Source: an uncultured delta proteobacterium (GTDB taxonomy: Bacteria > Desulfobacterota > Desulfovibrionia > Desulfovibrionales > Desulfovibrionaceae). From it: a stretch of 64,000 bases of DNA. The notes beneath the pieces were generated by a model that saw only the letters and a program-made list of their open reading frames with translations, was not told where the DNA came from and searched no databases. Shown here piece after piece: positions 54,614-63,371 of the stretch. Position numbers and translations under genes: made by a program. Numbering within the stretch: position 1 is the first letter of the stretch; every line of letters starts with the position of its first letter. Location: NCBI GenBank assembly GCA_903835685.1, contig CAILNX010000029.1:62001-126000 (forward strand). The letters run 5' to 3'.

Positions 54614-55411
54614 TCAGCGCCAGTCACCGAGGCTGTAGGCTTGCATGATCGCGTTGAGTCGCCCGGACTCCCGCAGGGCCTTCAGCCCGGCGCACATGTC
54701 CGCAGCGAACTCCCGGGACCGGGGGGCGTCCGGGGGGAAGGCGATGGATACCTCCAGGGCCTCCAGTTCGCCTGCTGGTTCAAAGAGCCTTCCCTGGCCG
54801 GTCATTGTGGCGAAGGTGGCCGCTACCAGAGGGTCCTCGGGCGCGATGTCCACCCTTCCGGCCGCCAGGGCCTTCAAATTGACGCTGACCGCCTCTTCTC
54901 CCCTGGAGCTGATGAAATCCGTCGGCCGCTCCCGGATGGCAGTGTCCAGCGGCTCCCCGTACATATACCCCTCGACCACTCCGATCCGTTTGCCCGCCAG
55001 GGACTGAACGCCCGTATACCTCCAGGGGTCACCGGCCCGGACATAAAACACGGTCTTCGTGGAACCCAGATCACAGTCCGGGAAGATGAAGTTCGGCAGT
55101 TCGATGCGCACGGCCCCGATGAGTCCGGCCAGCTTTCCGGCCTCGGCCTCCATGATGGCCCGGTTCCAGGGACGGGCCACATAGACCAGGGAATGTCCCT
55201 TGGCCTCCAGGGCGTATTTGGCGATCTCCACCATGAACCCGGGTTTTGCGGCCTCCGGGGCGCAGGTGAAGGGGCACCAGACATCAGCGGCCATGACCAC
55301 CGGGTCCCCGGCCAGGCTTGGGCACGGAAAGGCAAGGACGCAGAGGGCCAGGAACAGGAGTCCGGCCAGGCGGCCTTGTAACGCGTTTTTTCTGAATGCG
55401 AAGCGGTGCAT
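54614..55411 (-). CDS. Periplasmic solute-binding protein (amino-acid-type)
   Basis: 265 residues. Signal peptide (AGLLFLALCVLAFPCPSLAG) then DPVVMAADVWCPFTCAPEAAKPGFMVEIA, the usual opening of family 3 binding proteins. Later LAGKRIGVVEGYMYG and AGRVDIAPEDPLVAAT match the two lobes. No permease is beside it, so it may serve a sensor or an ABC importer elsewhere. ATG 55411 is close to GAGG; an upstream ATG at 55447 is less likely. Confidence 0.85.
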   Translation of the reverse strand: MHRFAFRKNALQGRLAGLLFLALCVLAFPCPSLAGDPVVMAADVWCPFTCAPEAAKPGFMVEIAKYALEAKGHSLVYVARPWNRAIMEAEAGKLAGLIGAVRIELPNFIFPDCDLGSTKTVFYVRAGDPWRYTGVQSLAGKRIGVVEGYMYGEPLDTAIRERPTDFISSRGEEAVSVNLKALAAGRVDIAPEDPLVAATFATMTGQGRLFEPAGELEALEVSIAFPPDAPRSREFAADMCAGLKALRESGRLNAIMQAYSLGDWR

Positions 55412-55475
55412 ATTTCCTCTTTCCGGGCTAGTGGGACGTTTCATCAATTGGGCCGGACGTAAATCTCCGATCGAC

Positions 55476-55522
55476 GACCTGGGCGCAATATTTCGTGATT
55501 TTCATGATTCTCCGCCCAGGTC
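55476..55522. repeat. Long-looped inverted repeat at the phosphodiesterase 3' end
   Basis: GACCTGGGCG (55476-55485) and CGCCCAGGTC (55513-55522) are perfect ten-base arms around a 27-base AT-rich loop that includes the stop codon of the upstream minus-strand gene. No T run follows, so it may be an mRNA-stabilising stem instead of a terminator. Confidence 0.45.
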
Positions 55523-56866
55523 AAGGACCGGCGCGCCTTTGGGCCTTTCCTCGTTTTGAGCAGAGGCCAGGCCGAACCAGTCCAGCACTTCCCGCCCCAC
55601 CTCGCGCACCAGGCCGGGCTTGGCCCCTTGGGAGTCGTAGAAGATCGCGCCCCGGGCCGTGTGCGCGCCCAGGCGACCAAAGCGGCCGAAGACCTGGTCC
55701 CGATTGAACTTGGCCTTCAGGTCGAATCCGGGCCGGGCCAGGCAGACCAGGTCCGGGGCGCGCCAGGCCTGGGCGCCGTGGTAGAGTTCAGGCCCGAAAT
55801 GGACGGCCTCCATGACCGGGACGCCTTCATGAGTCAGGGACAAAAGGGCCTGGCGCAGGTCCTGGCCCAGGCGCGCGGCCTCGGGCCGGGACAGGGGACC
55901 CCGGCTGAACCGGGCGTCGTGCACATAGATGCGGCTGGGGTCCAGGGCAAAGGCCCGGGTCCGGGCCGTGATCCGGGAGGCCTGCCATTCGGCGGCTTCG
56001 GAGCGCGGGTCCTCGCCCGGAAGGGGCGGGGCCAGATCCAGCAGGCCGCGTTCCCGCAACCAGGAATTGAGGTCTACCTCGGTTTTCAGGGTGGTGAACC
56101 CATGATCGGCCAGGACCAGGAGCCGTTTGGGCTCGGGCAGGGCCGCGTAGCGTTCCAGAACCCGGCCGATGACCCGGTCCCAGCGCCTTAAGAAACCCAG
56201 GCAGGCCCCGTGTAGGGCATGGCCCGGGTCCTCCACGGCCGGATAGAGGAAATGAAAGAGCCGGTCGGTTTCGGTGAGCACGAAGACGAAGAGGTCCCAG
56301 GCCAAGTCCGGCCAGAACAGGTCCAGGGCGCGTTCCCGCGAATCCAGCACCCGGTTCAACTCGGCCAGGAGCAGGTCCGGGTCGTCCTTGGTCCGGGCCG
56401 TGTCCGCCTCCAGGATGTATCCGGCCGCCCTTAAAGGCCCGAGGAGGAAGGGCGGATACACGGCCCGGGCCAGGTCCTGGGCCACGAACCCTGAGACCAG
56501 CATGCCCCGGATGGGCCGGGCCGGATAGGTGTTGGGCAGGTTTATTACCTTGGAGATCAGGCCGTGCTCTCCCAGGCGGTCGAAGATGGTGGGCCCGGCC
56601 ACCTGGGTGAAGTCGGCCACGGCCACCTCGTAGCTGGCCGGGTCCAGGCGGGAGAATCCGTAGACCCCGTGCTCCCCGGGTCCGGCCGCGGTGAAGAACG
56701 AGGTCCAGTTCACGGGCGAGAGTTCGGGCAGTTCCGAGGTCAGTTCCGAGGCCTTGGGGGACAGGGCCAGGGACCCCAGGTTGGGGAGTTCCGGGGCCAA
56801 GGTCCGGGCCAGGCTTAAGGGCACCCCGTCCAGGCCGAGCACCACGCAACGCGGCCGCAGGGTCAT
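55502..56866 (-). CDS. Type I phosphodiesterase/alkaline-phosphatase-superfamily protein
   Basis: 454 residues. VVLGLDGVPLSLARTL opens the metal site, LSPVNWTSFFTAAGPGEHGVYGF carries the likely nucleophile (Thr/Ser) and site, TETDRLFHFLYP and LLVLADHGFTT hold further metal ligands (Asp-His). Such enzymes cleave phosphodiesters or transfer phospholipid head groups; the substrate is unknown. No signal peptide is seen, so it acts in the cytoplasm or its export is unusual. Confidence 0.82.
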   Translation of the reverse strand: MTLRPRCVVLGLDGVPLSLARTLAPELPNLGSLALSPKASELTSELPELSPVNWTSFFTAAGPGEHGVYGFSRLDPASYEVAVADFTQVAGPTIFDRLGEHGLISKVINLPNTYPARPIRGMLVSGFVAQDLARAVYPPFLLGPLRAAGYILEADTARTKDDPDLLLAELNRVLDSRERALDLFWPDLAWDLFVFVLTETDRLFHFLYPAVEDPGHALHGACLGFLRRWDRVIGRVLERYAALPEPKRLLVLADHGFTTLKTEVDLNSWLRERGLLDLAPPLPGEDPRSEAAEWQASRITARTRAFALDPSRIYVHDARFSRGPLSRPEAARLGQDLRQALLSLTHEGVPVMEAVHFGPELYHGAQAWRAPDLVCLARPGFDLKAKFNRDQVFGRFGRLGAHTARGAIFYDSQGAKPGLVREVGREVLDWFGLASAQNEERPKGAPVLDLGGES

Positions 56867-56941
56867 GAGAGGGGCCTTTGGGCGACGGGCCGTGGATTCG
56901 TGGATGATTGAGGCAGGCTGGGCGTTGTTGCGTCCTGGGTC

Positions 56942-56970
56942 TTGCCTGAAAAGCGGGGGATGCGTATCAT
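56942..56970 (+). promoter_or_regulatory. Candidate promoter for the 65-residue gene
   Basis: TTGCCT (56942-56947), 17 bases, TATCAT (56965-56970), 31 bases before ATG 57001. Divergent from the phosphodiesterase gene. Confidence 0.45.
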
Positions 56971-57000
56971 AGGGGCGTGGTCCTTGATCCAGGAGGCCTC

Positions 57001-57198
57001 ATGAGCGACATTTCCGTCCGGGCCGTGGACCCGGCTGCCGCCACTTCCGTGGAGCTTGAGCGCGCCCGCCAGGAGCGCATCACGGCCCAGACCGTGGAGC
57101 GCGCCGACAAGAAGCCCGAGCCGTCCACCCACCAGGTCGCCCCCTTGCCGCCCCTGCCGGAAATCCATCAGGGCCAGGTTCTGTCCAAGATGGTCTAG
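57001..57198 (+). CDS. Small unrecognised polar protein
   Basis: 65 residues, hydrophilic: MSDISVRAVDPAAATS at the start, a helix (VELERARQERITAQTVERAD) and a Pro-rich end (PLPPLPEIHQGQVLSKMV). GGAGG precedes the ATG at a good distance, and an inverted repeat follows the stop, so it looks like a genuine single gene. Role unknown. Confidence 0.6.
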   Translation: MSDISVRAVDPAAATSVELERARQERITAQTVERADKKPEPSTHQVAPLPPLPEIHQGQVLSKMV

Positions 57199-57227
57199 TT
57201 TCGCGCCCTGTAATGGGCCAGCCTTTG

Positions 57228-57277
57228 CGGACACGCAAGAATAAGAAATAATTATTCTTATTTTTCATTCTTGTCCG
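57228..57277. terminator. AT-rich inverted repeat, possible bidirectional terminator
   Basis: CGGAC-(ACGC)-AAGAAT (57228-57242) pairs with ATTCTTGTCCG (57267-57277). A competing inner hairpin is AAGAATAA (57237-57244) with TTATTCTT (57252-57259), followed by a T-rich stretch. It lies between convergent genes. Confidence 0.5.
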
Positions 57278-57346
57278 GTTTTGTTCGAGACACTCCGGGG
57301 GGCTTGGCCTTCGTGTCCCGGCCTGGGAGTTGCTTCCGGCCTGTAT

Positions 57347-58219
57347 TCAGGCCGAAATCCGAACGTTGAACTTCTCCAAAAATCCCGAGGGATGGTAGGA
57401 CATCTTGGCCTGGCGCAAGCCCTCGTCGCCCAGGTCCTGCTCCCGGTTCACCAGGCTCGTGGTCTGGGCCTCGTGCTCCAGGAACATCTGGTTGATGGCC
57501 TGATATACGCCCTTGTAGTGGATGTCCCCCTTCTCGAAATGGATGACCAGCATGTCCGGGGTCAGCCGCTCGGCCACGGTGTAGGCCACGATCTTGCCCC
57601 CCACCCACAGGGACCCGCCCACCAGGCCCTCGATGCGGTCGAACCCGGTGAGCACCTTGTGGATGGCCTCGTTCTCCGCCACCAGGGCCAGGGACTCGCA
57701 TTCGTTCCAGCGGCACCAGTTCTCCTGGAGGTCCAGGACCGACTCCACGCATTCCGTGGTCATGGGCTGGTATTCAAAGGTGTAGTTCTTGCGGAACTGG
57801 GCCAGCAGGTTCTTCTTCTTGTGAAATTTGTTGCCCTTCAAGTCGATGAGCTCCCGGGACGAATACACGTAGTCGAAATGTTCCCGGGCAGCCTCGGCTG
57901 TCACCCGGCCGGGCATGGCCTGGCTCCAGATTTCCAGGAGCGGGGCCGGAACCCGGACCAGGGCGTGCTCGGTCAGGCAGCGCACGGCCGTCCAGTCCAC
58001 GCTCCCCCAGTCCCCCACCGGGGCCCATACAGCCGGTTCGGGCAAGGTCTGGCGAATCCAGGCCAGGTCGTTTTCAAAGGCCCATTCCAGGCAGTAGTGG
58101 TCCCGCCAGCCCCAGACATTGGCCAGGGAGTAGTCCGAGGTGGCCCCGGGACAGGCGGCCAGCAGGGCGCGGTAGCGGGCCTGGTCCGTGAGGCAGATGG
58201 GGGTGAAGGTCAGGGGCAT
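57347..58219 (-). CDS. DUF2156 protein (GNAT-like, phosphatidylglycerol lysyltransferase C-domain type)
   Basis: 290 residues. Conserved markers: SDYSLANVWGWRDHY, YSSRELIDLKGNKFHKKKNLLAQF and the ending REQDLGDEGLRQAKMSYHPSGFLEKF, all typical of DUF2156. The fold is a double GNAT and some members transfer amino acids to lipids, but no membrane part exists here, so lipid aminoacylation is only a possibility. GAGGAA precedes the ATG; 12 bases after the MATE gene in one operon. Confidence 0.88.
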   Translation of the reverse strand: MPLTFTPICLTDQARYRALLAACPGATSDYSLANVWGWRDHYCLEWAFENDLAWIRQTLPEPAVWAPVGDWGSVDWTAVRCLTEHALVRVPAPLLEIWSQAMPGRVTAEAAREHFDYVYSSRELIDLKGNKFHKKKNLLAQFRKNYTFEYQPMTTECVESVLDLQENWCRWNECESLALVAENEAIHKVLTGFDRIEGLVGGSLWVGGKIVAYTVAERLTPDMLVIHFEKGDIHYKGVYQAINQMFLEHEAQTTSLVNREQDLGDEGLRQAKMSYHPSGFLEKFNVRISA

Positions 58220-58231
58220 GGGGATTCCTCT

Positions 58232-59653
58232 CTATGGGGACGCCTGCCCGGCGGGGTCCGGGGGTGTTTCGCGGTTGTTGCGGCTGGCGTGCATGCTGAA
58301 CCGGGGCCAGTTCTTGCGCTTGAAAATATAGAACATGACCAGGGCCTGGACCATCTGGGACACGAACATGGAGATCCATATCCCGGTGGCCCGGCCCAGG
58401 ACGTAGTGTCCGAGAAACCAGGCCAGGGGCAGGCGCACCACCCAGGAGGCTAGGCTGAAGGTGACCAGATTGTAGACCGTGGCCCCGGCCCCGGTGAAGA
58501 TGCCGCCCATGATCATGCTGGTCACGGTGAAGGGCATGGCCAGGACGTTGTAGAACAGGTAGTTCACACCCTCGGCGCTCACGGCCGGGTCCGGGGAGAT
58601 GAACCGGGCCATGATCCCGACCATGGGCCATAGGGCCAGGGTGAGCAGGCTGACCCCGGCCACGCCCATCTTCCAGATGCGAAACCCGAAGCGGCGGGCC
58701 TCGTCGGGTCGGCCCGCGCCCAGGTAATGGCCCACCAGGATTCCGGCGGTCATGTTGAAGGCGAAGGCGGGCAGGAACAGGGCTGATTCGATGCGGATGC
58801 CCGTGGTCATTCCGGCCAAGGCCGTGATGTTGTCCGAGGGCAGGGTGGCGGTGATGGCGTAGAGCACCAGATAGCCCAGATGCCAGAGCACCTGCATGAG
58901 CCCGGCCGGCCAGGCCACTCTGAACAGGTAGGGCAGGGCCGCGCGCACCCAGCGCCAGGGCGCGAAGCTGGCCCGCCGGACCAGCCCGTGCCGCCAGAGC
59001 ATGTACACGTTGAAGAGCGCCCCGCCCGCCACGGAACTGAAGGTGGCCCAGACCAGGCCCCGGTAGCCCAGGTCCGGCATGCCCCACAGGCCCAGGCCCA
59101 ACCCCAGGTCCAGGATGGTGTTCACCAGGGTCACGATCATCATGGAGTACAGGGGGTACATGACCCGCTTCTGGGCTCGGAACACGGCCTGGGTGACGAT
59201 CAGAAGATAGTAGAAGGGCAGGCTGTACAGGAACACGGTCAGGAAATAGTGGGTGATATCATGGAGTTGCGCAGGTGCCTGCATGAGGGACAGGAGGGCC
59301 TCCCGGCAGGGCAGACCCAGGACCAGAAACACGCCCCCGGCCACCACGGCCAGCTCCAGGACCAGACCCACGTAGCGCTGTATCCGGCGATAGAGACCGG
59401 CCCCCATGGACTGGCTGATGGCCGCCACGGACCCGTTGGCCACGGCGATGGCCACCACCAGCAGAAAGAACAGGGCCTGGGTGATCATGCCCATGGAGGC
59501 CTGCACGTTCTTGTCGATGCGCCCGGCCACCCAGACGTCCACGAACCCGATGAGGAAGTGGAAGACCATCATCAGCACCTGGGGCCAGGACAACCGCCAG
59601 ATGGTGCGGTAGGGGGCGTTGGACATCTCGATGTCCGTGAGTTCGCGGGTCAT
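58232..59653 (-). CDS. MATE-family efflux transporter
   Basis: 473 residues with twelve membrane helices in two homologous halves. WRLSWPQVLMMVFHFLIGFVDVWVAG is the N-terminal MATE segment, and FRAQKRVMYPL and GAGRPDEARRFGF are loop markers. Expels cationic or organic compounds using Na+ or H+. ATG 59653 gives the best start, though AAGGAG is twelve bases away; the frame remains open upstream. Confidence 0.9.
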   Translation of the reverse strand: MTRELTDIEMSNAPYRTIWRLSWPQVLMMVFHFLIGFVDVWVAGRIDKNVQASMGMITQALFFLLVVAIAVANGSVAAISQSMGAGLYRRIQRYVGLVLELAVVAGGVFLVLGLPCREALLSLMQAPAQLHDITHYFLTVFLYSLPFYYLLIVTQAVFRAQKRVMYPLYSMMIVTLVNTILDLGLGLGLWGMPDLGYRGLVWATFSSVAGGALFNVYMLWRHGLVRRASFAPWRWVRAALPYLFRVAWPAGLMQVLWHLGYLVLYAITATLPSDNITALAGMTTGIRIESALFLPAFAFNMTAGILVGHYLGAGRPDEARRFGFRIWKMGVAGVSLLTLALWPMVGIMARFISPDPAVSAEGVNYLFYNVLAMPFTVTSMIMGGIFTGAGATVYNLVTFSLASWVVRLPLAWFLGHYVLGRATGIWISMFVSQMVQALVMFYIFKRKNWPRFSMHASRNNRETPPDPAGQASP

Positions 59654-59761
59654 GTGGCGGGGAAGCTCCTTGCGGAAGGCTTGAAGAATACGGGAAGCCG
59701 GGGGCGTTGGCAAGAAGGCCCGGGGCTTGGGGACCAGGATAAGTCCCGGCGCGGGCCGGAC

Positions 59762-60316
59762 TCAGCGCAGGCCCACGGAGTCCTTGATCCCGTCCACGGC
59801 CTCGATGGCCAGTTGAAAGAACTCGTCCAGGGGCAGGGGAATCTTTTCGCACTCCAGGATGGTCTCCCGGCACACTGCGGCCGCAAAGGCCTTTTCCTTC
59901 ATCTTTTTCTTCAGGCTTTTGGGCTTCATCCCGGCCATGCCTTCGGGCCGGACCAGGGCGTTTGAGTGGATGAGCCCGGTCACGGTCTCGCCGCTGCGCA
60001 GGGCGAAATCAAAGGCGGTCCGGGGCGGGTTCCCGTTGCGTTCGCCGTTGTGGCGGCGGATGGCCTGCACGGCCTCGGCCGGGAGCTTCCCTTCCAGGAG
60101 TTCGGCCGAGATGACCCCGTGCTTCTCGTGCGCGTCCTTGGTCTGGGGATAGTCCAGGTCGTGCAACAGCCCGGTCAGGCCCCATAGCTCCTCGTCCTGG
60201 CCCAGGCGGCGGGCCAGAAAGCGCAGGACCGCCTCGGACTCCAGGCTGTGCTGGGTGAGTTGCACGTCCAGCCCCTGGGCGGCGAGCATCTGAAGGGCCT
60301 GGTCTCGGTCGAGCAT
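59762..60316 (-). CDS. HD-domain (HDIG-type) hydrolase
   Basis: 184 residues. LTGLLHDLDYPQ holds the HD metal site with H at the start (THSLESEAVLRF supplies the first His) and EKHGVISAELL a third His. Such proteins hydrolyse phosphate esters or nucleotides; substrate unknown. AGGAG seven bases before ATG 60316. Confidence 0.86.
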   Translation of the reverse strand: MLDRDQALQMLAAQGLDVQLTQHSLESEAVLRFLARRLGQDEELWGLTGLLHDLDYPQTKDAHEKHGVISAELLEGKLPAEAVQAIRRHNGERNGNPPRTAFDFALRSGETVTGLIHSNALVRPEGMAGMKPKSLKKKMKEKAFAAAVCRETILECEKIPLPLDEFFQLAIEAVDGIKDSVGLR

Positions 60317-60429
60317 GGCGGGTCTCCTGGGATGGGCGATGTTTTTCGGCAATGTGGCAGGCCCCGGGGGCGCTGTCAACGGCCTGGCCAGGCGGCCGGG
60401 GCGGGCCGGGCCGGGCTGTTTCGGACGCG

Positions 60430-61398
60430 TCAATACAGGTGGCAGGTGGTGCTCTGGCCCGGGGACGGGGTGCTCCACTGTGGCGGGGTCGTGCGGCATA
60501 TGTCCATGGCCTTGGGGCAGCGGGGGTGGAAGGGGCAGCCCGGGGGCGGGGCCGTGGGACTGGGCATGTCCCCGGTGAGCACGATGCGCTGGCGGAGGGC
60601 CGAGGGGTCGGGCACGGGCACGGCCGAGAGCAGGGCCTGGGTGTAGGGGTGGGCCGGGCTGGCGAACAGGGTCTGGCGCGGGGCCAGCTCCACCACCCGT
60701 CCCAGGTACATGACCGCCACCCGGTCGCAGAGGTGCCCGACCACGGACAGGTCGTGGGAGATGAACAGGTAGGTCAGGTTCAACTGCTGCTGGAGGTCGG
60801 CCAAAAGGTTCAGGACCTGGGCCCGGATGGACACGTCCAGGGCCGAGACCGGCTCGTCGCAGACTAAAAGCTCGGGATTCAAGGCCAAGGCCCGGGCAAT
60901 GGCCACCCGTTGGCGCTGGCCCCCGGAAAATTCGTGGGGATAGCGACCCAGGTGCTCGGCGGACAGGCCCACCAGGCGCAGGAGTTCCTCGGTGCGCTCC
61001 CGCCGTTCGGCCCGGGACCCGGCCCGGTGGATGGCCAAGGGCTCGGCCACCGTGGCTCCGATGGTCCAGCGCGGATTCAAGGAGGAGAAGGGGTCCTGGA
61101 AGATCATCTGCACCCGGCGGCTCAAGTCCAGGCGGTCCCAGTCCTTAAGGTCCCGGCCGTGCAGGCGCACGGTCCCGGAGGTGGGGCGCTCCAGGCCCAC
61201 CACGCAGCGGGCCAGGGTGGACTTGCCGCACCCGGATTCGCCCACCACGCCCAAAGTCTCCCCGGCCTCAAGGCGCAGGCTCACCCCATCCAGGGCCTTG
61301 ACCCAGACTGTGGCCGGTTGAAAGGCCCCGGCCCGCAGGGGGTAGTGCCGGGCCACGGCCTCAAGCTCCAGGAGCGGGGCGGCCGGGTCAGGGTGCAA
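60430..61398 (-). CDS. Oligopeptide ABC transporter ATPase (OppF/DppF type)
   Basis: 322 residues. Walker [10 protein letters not shown], signature [12 protein letters not shown], Walker [13 protein letters not shown], and the OppF C-terminal [15 protein letters not shown] with its cysteines (Fe-S or structural). TTG 61398 has GGAGG six bases upstream and overlaps the preceding ATPase by 11 bases. No permease or binding protein is adjacent. Confidence 0.9.
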   Translation of the reverse strand: MHPDPAAPLLELEAVARHYPLRAGAFQPATVWVKALDGVSLRLEAGETLGVVGESGCGKSTLARCVVGLERPTSGTVRLHGRDLKDWDRLDLSRRVQMIFQDPFSSLNPRWTIGATVAEPLAIHRAGSRAERRERTEELLRLVGLSAEHLGRYPHEFSGGQRQRVAIARALALNPELLVCDEPVSALDVSIRAQVLNLLADLQQQLNLTYLFISHDLSVVGHLCDRVAVMYLGRVVELAPRQTLFASPAHPYTQALLSAVPVPDPSALRQRIVLTGDMPSPTAPPPGCPFHPRCPKAMDICRTTPPQWSTPSPGQSTTCHLY

Positions 61399-62395
61399 GG
61401 GGAGCCTCCAGCCAGCAGCGGGCCTGGTGGCCTTCCTGGGCGTGGCCCCGGGCCGGGAACATGGGCGGGTCCTCGGTGCGGCAGCGGTCCATGACCTTGG
61501 GGCAGCGCGGGTGGAAGGGGCAGCCCTGGGGCAGGGCGAAAATACTGGGCACGGTCCCGGAAATGGGGGTCAGCCGGACGCCCTGGCCTTGGCCCTGGGC
61601 CAGGCTGGGCAGGGAGGCCAGGAGTCCCTGGGTGTAGGGGTGGGCGGCCCGGCGGAACAGGTCTTCCACTGAAGCCTCCTCCACCACCCGGCCCGCGTAC
61701 ATGACCAGGACCCGGCGGCAGAATCCTGCCACCACGCCCAGGTCGTGGGTGATGAGCAAAAGGGCGGCGTTGGTCTTGGCCCGCAGATCGGCCATGAGGT
61801 CCAGGATCTGGGCCTGGATGGTCACGTCCAGGGCCGTGGTCGGCTCGTCGGCAATGAGGATGTCCGGGCCGCAGGACAGGGCCATGGCGATCATCACCCG
61901 CTGGCGCATGCCCCCGGAAAGTTCGTGGGGATAGCTCGCGGCCCGTTCCCCGGGATCGGGGATGCCCACCAGGCCGAGCAGGTCCACGGCCTGGGCCAGG
62001 GCCTCTCGGGCCGAAAGCCCCCGGTGGAGGCGCAGGGTCTCGGCGATCTGTTCCCCGACCTGGAACACGGGGTTGAGCGAGGTCATGGGCTCCTGGAAGA
62101 TCATGGAGATGCGGTTGCCCCGGATGCGGGTCAATTCGGCCTCGGACAGGGTGAGCAGGTCCTGGCCGTCAAAGAGCACGGACCCGGCCGTGATCCGGCC
62201 CGGCGGGTCCGGGACCAGGCCCAGGATGGACAGGGCCAGCACGGTCTTGCCGCACCCTGATTCGCCCACCACGGCCAGGGTCTCGCCCCGGGAAAGCGAC
62301 AGGCTGACCCGGTCCACGGCCCGGGCCTGGCCCTGGGGGGTGAAAAAGGAGGTGGTCAGGTCCTGGACCTGAAGCAGGGCTGGCGGGGAGGACAT
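61388..62395 (-). CDS. Oligopeptide ABC transporter ATPase (OppD/DppD type)
   Basis: 335 residues. Walker [10 protein letters not shown], signature [12 protein letters not shown], Walker [13 protein letters not shown], switch His in [11 protein letters not shown], and C-terminal [15 protein letters not shown]. It pairs with OppF as a heterodimer. Permeases must be elsewhere in the genome. ATG 62395 chosen to match the family; an open frame extends far upstream over the opposite-strand gene and is not used. Confidence 0.9.
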   Translation of the reverse strand: MSSPPALLQVQDLTTSFFTPQGQARAVDRVSLSLSRGETLAVVGESGCGKTVLALSILGLVPDPPGRITAGSVLFDGQDLLTLSEAELTRIRGNRISMIFQEPMTSLNPVFQVGEQIAETLRLHRGLSAREALAQAVDLLGLVGIPDPGERAASYPHELSGGMRQRVMIAMALSCGPDILIADEPTTALDVTIQAQILDLMADLRAKTNAALLLITHDLGVVAGFCRRVLVMYAGRVVEEASVEDLFRRAAHPYTQGLLASLPSLAQGQGQGVRLTPISGTVPSIFALPQGCPFHPRCPKVMDRCRTEDPPMFPARGHAQEGHQARCWLEAPLAP

Positions 62396-62474
62396 GGCGG
62401 GCAGACTACGGATTTTGTCCGGGCTGCGCAAGGGCGGGCGGCCTTTACCGACGGGCCGGAAGTCTGTAATCTCC

Positions 62475-63362
62475 ATGGGTATGCCCACGTCCATGCCTCC
62501 AACCGTATCCCCAACCAGCTCCCCAACGGTATCTCCATTCGTATCGGTCATCATCCCCACCTTTGACCGGGCCGAGTTGGTGGGTCGGGCCGTGGCTTCG
62601 GTCCTGGCCCAGACCCACGCGGACCTGGAGTGCCTGGTGGTGGACGATGGCTCCCGGGACCACACCCCCGAGGTCCTGGCCGCCATCTCCGACCCCCGGC
62701 TGCGGGTGCTGCGCATGGACAACCAGGGGGTGTCCGCCGCCCGCAACCTGGGCCTGGCCGCAAGCCAGGGGGCGTATCTGGCCCTTCTGGACTCCGACGA
62801 TGAGTGGCTGCCCGAGAAGCTCGCGCGGCAACTGGCCTTCATGGCCGAGCAGGAGCTGGCCATCAGCCATACCGAGGAGATCTGGATGCGCGCGGGCCGC
62901 CGGGTCAATCCTGGCGCACGGCACGCCAAACCTTCTGGGAACATCTTTACGGCCTGCCTCAAGGCCTGCGTGGTCAGCCCCTCCTGCATCCTGTTCACCC
63001 GGGAGCTCATGGAGCGCGCGGGGCCGTTCGACCCGGACCTCCCGGCTTGCGAGGACTACGATTTCTGGCTGCGGGTCAGCCTGCTCGGACCCGTGGGGCT
63101 TTTGCCTGAGAAACTGACCATCCGGCACGGCGGCCGCGAGGACCAGCTGTCCCGGCGGATCGGAAATCTGGACCTGTACCGGGTTTATGCCCTGCTGAAA
63201 CTATTGAAGAACGCGGTTTTGACCGATACACAAAGGGAAGCGGCCGGGACGGTCCTGCGCGGCAAGTCCGAGGTGTACCTCGCGGGCTGCCGCAAGCGGG
63301 GCCGCCAGGACGAGGCCGCCCGGATCGAGACCCTGGTCGCCGACGCCGTGTCGTGTCGGTAA
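62475..63362 (+). CDS. Family 2 glycosyltransferase
   Basis: 295 residues. [24 protein letters not shown] (nucleotide site), [10 protein letters not shown] (DxD metal site) and [11 protein letters not shown] (catalytic region) are typical GT2 motifs. Before the fold, ~20 residues of Pro/Thr/Ser/Val repeats. The exact start among several codons is uncertain; ATG 62475 fits. Divergent from OppD. Four bases separate a good AAGGAG from the next ATG after its stop. Confidence 0.88.
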   Translation: MGMPTSMPPTVSPTSSPTVSPFVSVIIPTFDRAELVGRAVASVLAQTHADLECLVVDDGSRDHTPEVLAAISDPRLRVLRMDNQGVSAARNLGLAASQGAYLALLDSDDEWLPEKLARQLAFMAEQELAISHTEEIWMRAGRRVNPGARHAKPSGNIFTACLKACVVSPSCILFTRELMERAGPFDPDLPACEDYDFWLRVSLLGPVGLLPEKLTIRHGGREDQLSRRIGNLDLYRVYALLKLLKNAVLTDTQREAAGTVLRGKSEVYLAGCRKRGRQDEAARIETLVADAVSCR

Positions 63363-63371
63363 GGAGCTTCA

